This document shows, piece after piece, positions 54,013 to 64,000 of a stretch of 64,000 nucleotides of DNA. The translations under genes were made by a program, and so were the position numbers. The notes beneath the pieces are model-generated. The model had not been told where the DNA came from and ran no database searches. It saw only the letters and a list, made by a program, of their open reading frames with translations. This stretch comes from Setaria digitata (Eukaryota > Nematoda > Chromadorea > Rhabditida > Setariidae), in assembly GCA_003640385.1 (NCBI GenBank), contig RCAB01000082.1, positions 1-64,000 of the forward strand. Reading direction: 5' to 3'. The first letter of the stretch is position 1. Each line of letters opens with the position of its first letter.

Positions 54013-57000
54013 ATGTTAGGATTACTTGCAATTACAAGCGCATTCCGAGATTGGCGAAATCGTTTACAGCAACAAGAAAAGCATCAAAATGAATTACTTA
54101 ATAAATGTGGAACCAATATTAGAATTCATAGAAATTATGAAAGAGAAAAGCCAACAATTTCCGTTCGTTTTTTTTTTCCGATGAAATATTTTTTTTTTTA
54201 AATTTATTTAGCTTTGTTTGTAAAAAAATTAATTTTTTTTGTTTAAATTATATTAGCATTTGATTTGTTTTTGAATTTACGTGAAATCTGATAAAAAGGG
54301 CATCANAAAATATTTTTTTTTTTTAAATTTATTTAGCTTTGTTTGTAAAAAAATTAATTTTTTTTTGTTTAAATTATATTAGCATTTGATTTGTTTTTGA
54401 ATTTACGTGAAATCTGATAAAAAGGGCATCAAAAAAAATTGCTTAAATGTTTACTTTTTCTCTTTTGCTTTATTTATTTATTGATTCAATTTTTTGCTCT
54501 TGCTTAATCACCATAATGTGAAGTAGTAATATTGTGTATAATGTGATAATTGTGCCTAATTAGACGTGCTACTGAAAATCTCTTCACGTTCGACAATACG
54601 TATGTGCCCTAGGTGGTTCACGTACGTTTTACTACTTTGATAAGAGCTGCACTTTATGATAATTTATGATAAACGAATAAAAAGAAAAAATTTCAATATT
54701 AGACGCAATTAATAATATTTAAAGAAAAAAAAAAGGAAGAGTTAAATGGTAATTTCCTTGTATTAGTAAAGAATTTTTAAGAATTAATTTATTTTAACAA
54801 TTTTAAAAACGGAAAAAAGAAATTTAGAGAAAATTTCCGTAAATTTTTAGCTGGAAACGGTAATGGCAGAATTCAGGCTATCAAATGAGACACTTCGTCG
54901 GATGATGGAACATATGTCTCGTAATATGGATAAAGGACTTGCTGGTGGACCTGAACGTAGTACCGTATCAATGTTACCATCTTTTGTACCTGAATTACCT
55001 GATGGAACAGGTTATTATTGCTTTTCTTATTGAGTCCTCTTTTTTTCATTTTAAATTTGTTGAATTGCTTCGAGTGAATTTAAAAGGGTGCAAAAATTGC
55101 AAAATTATCACCAATAATTTAATAAGCAAATTCTTTTTAATTTTTTTTTTCGTTATGATTGATTCAAATTACATTAATGGTTGCTGCAAAAATTTTTTTG
55201 AAATTTAAAAAAATTATCACTTATGAAATGGCTCTTCCAATAAATAAATTTTCAAGTACTAGTATCAATAGTTATGTTTTTTTTTTCTTTTCTAAACAAA
55301 AAAAGAAGAAAACAAGTGAGAATTTTGCAATTTAAGTAAAATATCACAATTTTAAGCGCTTAAAAGGGAAAGAAATGTGTGAGAAATTGTAATGAAATTT
55401 AAAACAGAAAAGAGGACCAGTTTTTAAATTTTTATCAATTTACAATAATATCTTTTAAATAAGTTTAATTGGCAAAATTAATTTTCATTAAGAAAAATAA
55501 ATGAATGATACCGGAAAAAGTAGGCTAAGAACTGATATCATATCATTTGTAATAGTTATTTAAGAAAAAGAAGGCGAAATGTGAGTGAAAGAAGTGAGTT
55601 TATTTATAATTTAATTGACTAACGAAAAGTTGTGAGAGAGCAGAACAAAAGAAAAATAATCGGTATTAAATACTAATCTTTCTTTTTTTTTTTTTTGTTT
55701 TCAACTGCGGATACTAGATTTTTGAAATTTGAACTGATTAGCAATTCGAAAACGTATAACATCGATACAGTCTTGGCGATTATTTTTTGTAGATGTTGTT
55801 TATTTGTCTTTAAAGAGAGTACCATTAAAGTTTAGTCAGCCTAATTTGAGTCAGCTATTGCTATTTAAGCGCTTAGCAAAGTCATTTTTATAAAAAGAAG
55901 ATTATTAGTTAAATTTTTGGTCTTTTTTTTGTTTTAAGAAATGTCAACAATTTTAATGAAATGAAATTTTGAAATTTACGAAATTTCTTTCAAAAATTGG
56001 AGGAAAATAAAAAAATGAACACAATTCGCTGGTAGAAATAGACCCTATGTCAAAAATGATTAAATTGAACTATTATGGTTATTTAATTTCAATTTTTCGC
56101 TTTCCTATAAGTATTTTAGTTATAAATTAGCAAATTCAAGAAGAAAAAAAAAACAAAGTCTGAATTAAATTAAAATTTAAATTTGCAGAAGAAGGTCGAT
56201 TTCTTGCAATGGATTTGGGTGGCACAAATCTACGTGTAATGTTAATGGATATTATTCCAGGTGAAGAACTTAAAACCGAACAATTTAATACACGCATACC
56301 AAATTGGGCTATGCGTGGTACCGGTGAACAGGTTGATTTTTCTCATTTCTAATTGCTTTGTTTTTAAATGATTTCTGATTTTATCATTTCCAATATTGCA
56401 ATGGTATGTGGATCTTAAGATTATGATTAATTAATATTTTTAAGATTTTAGTTCTTAAATATAAAAAAAAAAGGATTCTCAAATGGATGTAAAATTTTGA
56501 CGTATTATTCATTTATTTAAATGAATAATACGGTAAAATACGTTATTGTATCAATTGAGCATTTAAACAGTAAATATTAAACTTAGAAATAATTAATAAT
56601 TGTTGTCTTCTTCATTTATTATCTAATAAAACGAACACTAAATAAACATACTTAGATTTTATCCTTCTCCTACTCACTGCTGATTAATTAATTAATTAAC
56701 TGATTTTTATTTAAAGCTATTCGATTACATAGCAAAATGCTTAGCAGAATTTCTGATTGAAAAAGGTATTCAAAATGATGGCCTACCAGTGGGATTCACA
56801 TTTTCTTATCCATGCGATCAAAAAAGTTTACGTTCCGCTACACTGCTCAGGTCAGAATTTAAAAAAAAAAAAAAAAAAAAAAAAGATTGAATAAATAAAT
56901 TAAATAAAAATGGCAATTAATAAAATAACAACACTTCTTGTTATTCAAAAATTTAGTGAAATTTTATTCCAATATTTAGATGGACAAAAGGTTTTGAATC

Positions 57001-57520
57001 AACAGGCGTAGTTGGAGAAGATGTTGTAAAACTTCTTGAAAAATCTATCGCCAAGAGGGGTGTAAGCTTGCTTTTTTCAAGACTTAAAATTTTTTAAATT
57101 ATTTTTTGTCCAAAAATTGTTCACTTCATATCAATAACGATTTAATCATTATTTTAGATGGATTTTTTTTTTTATATTTATTTATTTTTTTCTTAATCTT
57201 CTTTTCTAGAGCCACCGAAAAAGTTTTAAAACAAAATGACGTATTAGCAATATTTTTTGCAAAAGTGATTCCAATTTTTATTCATATTATTTAGTTGAAA
57301 TTTCTAAAAAAAAAAAAAAAAAAAAAATTCTTTTTTCCTTTATAGGATATTAATGTTGAAGTGGTAGCGTTAATTAATGATACCGTTGGTACTATGGTAG
57401 CAGCTGCTCATGAAACTGGTGGCCAATGTCACCTTGGTGTAATTATTGGTAATTTTTAAATAAATAATTTCAAGAAAATTTTTCAAGAGAGATTTTCATT
57501 CTTTAATTAAATGAGTTCAA

Positions 57521-57559
<39 letters not shown>

Positions 57560-60274
57560 ACGATGACAAGAAAATGATATGAAAATATTACTTTAGCAAC
57601 TGGTACTAATGCCTCCTATATGGAAGATGTAACGAAAATAGAATATGGCTTATCAAAAGCATCCGAAAATTATGCATATCCAGAAATGATCATTGATACC
57701 GAATGGGGTGGTTTCGGTGATAACTCTGAAGCTGATTATTTATTAACACAATATGATAAAATTGTTGATAGCCGTTGCGAGCATCCAGGCGTAAACACGT
57801 ATTTTATTTCATTTAATTTTACTCATTAATTTTTTTTTTTTTGTATTCTTGGCTTTTTCTCTTTTCTTCAAAGTGTTAAAATTTTATGTATATTTAGTCC
57901 TTAATTTTAATTTCTGATTTATCCATAATTTGCTGTCATTCAAAAAAAGGCAAACTAATTATAAACAATGCTACTAATATTCTATTATAATTAAAATTAA
58001 TGAGTAAAATATATGTCACTACTTTTCTTATTTTATTTTTTTTTGAATATTTTTATATTTCATTTTCTTTAAATTCAAAAAAAAAAAAATCAAGAACTCT
58101 TATTGCTGTTTTTGAGTGGTTTTTTTTTAGTGACAAAATTAATTTATTTTAGCATGAGCTTTTTTATTGTGCCATATTTAATTTAATTAATAATTAAATT
58201 TAAAGATTTGATAAACTTGTTGGTGGAAAATGTATGGGTGAGGTAGTTCGTGTTGTTCTCGAGAAGCTTACACGAGCTGGTGTTTTATTTGGTGGTAAAG
58301 GTTCGGATACTCTTTTCAAGCAAGATTCTTTTCCAACCAAATATATTTCTGAAATTCTCAGGTATCATTCATTTCCATTTCAAATTAATTGTAAGTTTTT
58401 TTTTTTTGTAATTAGGATGTTAATTTTATTTGTCAAATTATAATTTTAATTGAATATTTTACAAATCTTAAAATTCATTTAAAGAAAAAAAGATGTAATC
58501 CAATTTTTGCGTTAGAAAAAAATTATTAGTGTATTGTTTTAATTTAACATTGCGTTCTATTATGTACATACGTGACGATATAATAATACACTAAAATATT
58601 ATTTGCTAATGGGAACGAATGATTAATTTTTTCTTAAATATAATTATATCCATCCTTTGAAATGTTGTCTTTTACAATAAGCTATACATAGAGTTCATTA
58701 TTTTCATTTTTCTTTTGCAATCTCAGAAAGAAAAGGATGGAAAAATTATCAAGAGTGATAGTTATCAGTGATTAGATTCAATCCTTAATTAAATCACAGC
58801 AAATATTTTACCAGTTCTGATAGCATTTTTAATATGCTAAGTAAAGTTTGCTGATCAGTAGAAATCTGTATGAGTGCGAAATGAATGACTAAAAATTTAT
58901 ACGTGTAATTTCAGTGACGAAAGCGGTTCATACGTAAATATGCGTGATATATTGGGTGATATGGGCATTGATCAGTATAGTTTTAGTGATATGTTACTTG
59001 TTCGAGAGGTTTGCATTGTTGTTTCTCGTCGATCAGCTAATCTTGGAGCTGCTGGTAACTTTCGAATTATACAATCTATTCCGGGAATTAGTCATTTAAA
59101 ATGTTATTAATCTAATAAAAAGTGAAATAATTTATATTAAATCGTGATATCGAAGAGATGGTTTGGGTATTATCAGTGATAAGGAATAGCTCATATCGTT
59201 TTCTTCATAATTACATGAGGTGGAATAATTTTTAAACAGTAATTTTACTTTACAATTTTTTTCTTTATTCTGTTCTTTTTTTTTTTTAAATGTTTCGCAA
59301 AAACTCAAAGGAATAATTTTTGTGATGTTTTATAGTTAACATATGTGCATTGAAAACAAAAAAAAAAAAAGAGAAATTGTGAAGATAAAAATGGCTCGGA
59401 AGTTAAAAATTGAAAAAAAAAACAAAACAAAATAAATAAATGAAATTCAAATTTCAATTTTAAAAATGTTGCAGCAATTGCTTGTGTGTTAAATCGTGTT
59501 CGAAAGCAGGATATGATCGTCGGAATAGATGGTAGTACATACAAGTATCATCCATTTTTTGACTTCTGGGTTCACGAGAAAATGAAGGAACTGGTTGATC
59601 CGGGTCTCAAAGTTGCTATTTTCAGTATTTTATTTTTAAATTTCAACATTGTCAAATAAAAAAAAAAAAACTTTTTTTTTTAAGACAAGAAACTGTCAAG
59701 ATATTAATCACATTAATTACATAATTTAATGACATCAAAACAGGCCGAAAAATCTCTCTTGAAAGTGTTTTAGAAGTGAAATTAAAATTTTCACTTATTT
59801 TTCAGCCTATTACTAAAATTAGAAATTGCCCAATTAAATAAAAATGAATAGCTTCTGATTAGTTTCAGTTAAAACACATGGAATTTAGTAGTGATTAATT
59901 AATTTCAATATTATATTTAATACAACTGTAATGATTATAAGTCGTATAATTAATATTAATTTGTAAGGAAAAAATATTTAATTTTATAGTTTAAATTACT
60001 GCAAACTACTGATGGTAGTGGCAAAGGTGCAGCGCTGATAACAGCCATTATTGCACGATTAAATAAACGAAAGCAGCAACAAAAGAAGCATGAAGTTGCT
60101 GAAGAAAGAAAGGAAATGATTGAAGATGATAAGCAGATAAGAAAAAATGATAATCAGAAATTGAAGCTAGACGAAATCAATTTGGTGACAAGTGATATTT
60201 CCGTGTCATCATCATATGAAAATAGCTTTAATGGTGAAGTCGAGAATGGTATGATTCATTTATCCAATCCATAA
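54013..60274 (+). CDS. Hexokinase
   Basis: Eleven exons: 54013-54162, 54851-55010, 56189-56331, 56717-56850, 56980-57061, 57346-57448, 57597-57798, 58206-58361, 58915-59054, 59475-59611, 59990-60274; 563 residues with phases closing. It phosphorylates glucose at the start of glycolysis and is a single-unit (~50-kDa-class) hexokinase with extensions. Motifs: FLAMDLGGTNLRV (phosphate-1, from residue 108), VGFTFSYPC sugar-binding segment (176-184), LINDTVGTM with catalytic Asp 235, and DGSGKGAALITA (477-488). The phosphate-2 motif reads ATGTN (258-262) where GTGTN or GTGSN is usual. The first exon (50 residues, Gln/Arg-rich) may be isoform-specific, since Met codons also occur in exon 2 (54863). 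The last ~70 residues are an extra Lys/Glu-rich, then Ser-rich, tail beyond the normal family end. Intron 1 contains an N and a duplicated segment. Confidence 0.94.
54181..54432. repeat. Tandem ~125-bp duplication around an N
   Basis: About 54181-54305 and 54307-54432 are near-identical and meet at the N at 54306, inside hexokinase intron 1. Same pattern as at 22837; probably a mis-joined overlap. Confidence 0.85.
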
Positions 60275-63200
60275 AGAGCAATTTAAATGGTATCATTTTC
60301 TGCAAAATATGTATTTTTTTTTTTAGGTAAAATTTTCTTCAATCATCAAAAGAGAAAAATTAAAAAACTAATTGCAAGAAAAAATTTAATTATTATTAAT
60401 CAGCTGAAAAATCATTTGCATAAGATGAAAAAGCTCTTATTTACTTTGCTACTTTTGATGCATAATTTCGAGGAAATCAAATAATTTCAAGCAATGTAAT
60501 TAATATATCTTAATCTGGCAGTTTTTCAAATGCACATTTATAATTGGTAATAAATTACTTTGATCAGATTAATAATTATTTCACTGCTTGTAACCATTGA
60601 ACTACTGAAGTTTCTTTCATGTTTGAAAGTAATCCTTACATTAATTTCTCTTTTTTTTCCATCCTTTAAGTACTTAATTTGTAGCGATATTTGTTTAAAT
60701 ATCATAATATCATGTGTAAAGAAATGTGAATTATCGAATCGAATCACTATTTCATGTTTAGAATTTCCTTTCTAACTATTCTTTCATTTTAATTATTCTC
60801 AAATTAATTGCTATTTAACTTAACATTAGGTTCATTTTGTATACTATTTTAAAAAAAAAGAAAAAATTTTTTTTCAGCAAATATTTAATTCGAAAACAGA
60901 TGATATGTCTGTAGGAGAACTATAAAATATCAGGCTTGCAAAATTCCTTTTCTTTTCCTACAAATTATTTAAAGTTAGAATTTTTGCAAATTTTAAAATT
61001 GAAATAAACAAGCCTGATATTCTGACAGACTAGTAATTTTCGCTTACATTATCCTTTTATTTTTTATTTTTTTGAATCATCTAGCATGTAAGAATGGTTT
61101 ACGATATTTGAAATATTGCTCAGAGTTTTGTTCTTGCAATGCACTTAATAACATCGGATCATTCTAGTCAAATATTGACTAGATTATAGAAAATAAATTT
61201 AAATACTCATAGCAATATACGAATGAGATGAGTGAGTATGACGACGTACATTAGTGGAAGAGAATAGTGAAAAACTTTGATATTAATATTAAATTTAAGT
61301 TTTCAGATAAATAAGGCTGAAAAGCTTTTCAAATTTAAACTTTTACAAGTTGAATCAATAAATGTCACTACTTGCTTCTATCATTTGCATATTATACATA
61401 AACAAAAAGCGAAATAATTCAACCCCTTTGCTTATTTCATTCTCTTCCACTGAGCTAAATTTTCCGTAGAATTTCATCGGTATATGGGAAAAAAGGAGTA
61501 GTAATTAAATCTCAGATGTAATTAATTACTGCCTACTACTGAAAAATTCGTCAAATAGCATGCATGTGTGCATATATTTGAAGTTGCTGGAAAATGTGAA
61601 ACTAGATTGATTTGAGTGAATAAATTTTTAACTTTTAATAATTTGATTAGCATTAATTAAGCTAAAACATTTTGCAGAGAAGCTTTGGTGTGGATTCACC
61701 CCACCCAGCTAAATAACATATTAAAAAATGAAATTTTAAATTATAATCACTGAATGTTTGCTGATCTTTCTATCGTAAGTAAAGGTTCGTTCAACACAAA
61801 TATGCTGTAGTTTTACTTTAAACTTTTTCTTTTTTTTTTTTTTTTTTTAAATTGGCTACTAAGCCTAAACTGATATTATTTAGAAAATAATACATTCCAT
61901 AGTAACAATTTTTTTTTCCATTCATTAACTATTTGTTGCGTAAGAGCCCTTGCTAGTTATTTGAAAATTTGACAATTATTTAATTTCAAGTATTCATAAA
62001 TTAATTCAATAAATCGGCTAAAATTAGAAAGAATGCTACTTAGAATAGAGTTAACAATTTTTAGAGACATTCTGAATCGATTTATCTACCTCAATTACTG
62101 CAATGATCAGTCAACATGACTTCTTTCGAAACATTAATTAATTAATTAAACCTCCGAAATTATTGCTAGTAATTACAAGCAACTATTACCTAAAACCATA
62201 AGCGACATTGACAGATTAAACGATAGCAAGATTCTGTAAATGAATTTCTCACTTGAACTATTATCATTTCAGTATATTTGTTCCTCTTCCGTTGCAAATC
62301 ATCTCTCCCTTTTGAAATGATAAATTTTATAGAAATTTTGAAATCTCCCCCATAATTTTGAGAAAATCATTAGTCGTTTCTTTCTTTTTATCTTTTCAGA
62401 ATGAATATGAAAAGCACTTCTGATGCTATAAAATATTGGAAGTTTTTATTCATTTATTTTTGAATTGCAATTACATGATTGAGTGACCTTCGTATATTTG
62501 AGATAACACAGATTGGTCTAGCTAGTAATTGGTACACGACTAATTTCCCCATTACACTGGATTGCTTAGATCTTCCACAGATAAGAAGAATGAATTAGTA
62601 ACTTGAATGGTAAATGTATTTCATTTTCCCATCCTTGAAGAATAGAAATGTAAATATTTTACAATAAAAAAAAAATAATAACTGTAAGTGAATAACATGT
62701 CTTCCTTTATGAACAAATACAATAAAAATGTTTTCGTTTGATTATAGCGCTTTTTTTTTTTTTTAAATTAAGAATCATAGTTTTTAATTAAATTTATTCA
62801 TAATTCTTAAAACTATTGTTCTTAATTAAACATTACCAATAATATTTCAAATGTTTGAAAAATAATCAAGAAAAAAGAGAAAATTATCATTCATTTGTCG
62901 AAACGAATATGTTTGCCGTGACTGCTGTCGTACACTTGGGTTCGTTGTCAAACAAAATATAACTTACTTTTCGTTCCTCTCAAACTTATTTAAAGGCTTT
63001 CAATTCCAATAAAATATAATTTATTAGTGGTAATAAGCAGCAGTAGTTGCGACTATTTTTCGAAAGCTATTATATATTTACTAAACATCATCACAGTCAT
63101 TTATGTAATAATCAATGGACGCATACGGGTGATTGTTTGTTTAAAGTGATATGATTTTACATGAAAAACGCAAATAATATGAATTAATAAACATTGTAAA

Positions 63201-64000
63201 ACTTCTCAACTTCATTTTCTTGAACAGTTATGTTTTTATTATTACCTCTGCAGCCTTTTTGCAGTCAAATATGAAATTTCTACTGCTAGTATTACGAATT
63301 CATCACTTAAGGTTTTCAATAAAATCAAAGAAACATTTGTAAAAATCACGGAACGACATATTGGAATATTTCACTATTCGGATTAAATGTACTAAAAAGG
63401 CTCTCACCGCTCGACATTGTCTATGTTAACTGCTAGTTAAATAGTTAAATACTGTATCAGTTTATCCAGTGATCGATCATAAGGGATAGAGAAACTTACA
63501 TGAATATTTTATATATATTTATGCTTTATCCTTAATATTTTCTTTAATAATTCAATATTAATATTAATATCATATATTCATTTGTACATTCCCTTCCAAA
63601 TCATGGCTGATACTGCTCCTATATCGCGTGAGAAAAATTTGCATATACATAATTATGATGCTTTTCTTTTTGAAATCGAATAGACCTGATTATTTAATTC
63701 AGTTTTTCTTGGCTTTTTTAATAATAAAAAACGCGCTTGTACGTAGAAAAAATATGAATTAAAGAATTTTTTATTACGTATAGATGGAAGAAAAGGTTCG
63801 AAAGGAAGAATGAATAATTTTTCAGCAACTAATTTTCTAAAATTTTTGTACGGATGATTTTCCGCATGCATCAGGAAAAACTGCACTGCAAAAAAAAAAA
63901 AAGAGAAAGAAACTAATCCAAAAGAAAAGGCTGCATATCACAGAATGATATTAAATGTGACAAACAAACAACAAAGTAATAAATATGATTCAAAAATCCA
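60275..64000. other. 3' flank of hexokinase and intergenic DNA
   Basis: AT-rich with no supported exon on either strand. Candidate poly(A) signals occur within about 750 bp after the stop (for example AAATAAAC near 61003). An inverted repeat lies at 60927-60938 / 61009-61020. The remainder to the window end shows nothing I can identify. Confidence 0.55.
60927..61020. repeat. 12-bp perfect inverted repeat with 70-base spacer
   Basis: ATATCAGGCTTG at 60927-60938 is the exact reverse complement of CAAGCCTGATAT at 61009-61020, and further out GTCTGT (from 60907) has a counterpart in ACAGAC (61025-61030). It could be a 3' UTR stem or the ends of a tiny transposon remnant. Confidence 0.45.

Overview
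The window looks like a stretch of a nematode nuclear chromosome, most likely a filarial or other spirurid worm. It is strongly AT-rich, with long A/T runs. Genes are split into many exons of roughly 70-290 bp with T-rich acceptors ending TTTTCAG or TTTTTAG, and short 5' leaders sit behind orphan acceptors that look like spliced-leader sites. Every protein I recognise is an ordinary animal housekeeping protein. I see no operons of bacterial type, no CRISPR array, no phage or integrated virus.

Layout, left to right. 1426-6210 (+): a large nuclear-looking protein with an N-terminal CxxC...Cx7C region. 7082-12260 (+): a Tudor-domain protein whose 1.2-kb intron carries a tRNA-like, SINE-like segment. 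12833-15703 (-): dynein light intermediate chain. 15704-20706: a gene desert with a GC-rich 54-bp minisatellite. 20707-24749 (+): a four-TM membrane protein of unknown family. 24750-27628: non-coding, with a strong stem-loop near 26.5 kb. 27629-31380 (-): mitochondrial ATP synthase OSCP subunit; one of its introns holds a complete small membrane-protein gene on the opposite strand (28702-29381). 32117-33341 (+): CCDC86/Cgr1-type nucleolar protein. 34078-37143 (+): TRAX (translin-associated factor X). 37963-43138 (-): AMP-forming acyl-CoA synthetase. 43139-53988: about 10.8 kb of simple-sequence-rich DNA with no gene I can support. 54013-60274 (+): hexokinase with an unusual Lys/Glu-rich tail. 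60275-64000: no gene seen.

Gene models were built by hand by matching splice sites and checking that reading phase closes across every intron; all ten multi-exon models sum to a whole number of codons. The genes do not form one pathway: they cover energy metabolism (OSCP, hexokinase, acyl-CoA synthetase), RNA biology (TRAX, Tudor protein, CCDC86) and transport (dynein). Three of about 65 introns appear to start with GC instead of GT. Two single N bases each sit at the junction of a near-perfect local duplication, which points to assembly joins rather than biology. The items most worth a second look are the stem-loop at 26.4-26.54 kb, the antisense nested gene, the tRNA-like element in the Tudor-gene intron, the GC-AG introns, and the altered aromatic residues of the Tudor domains.
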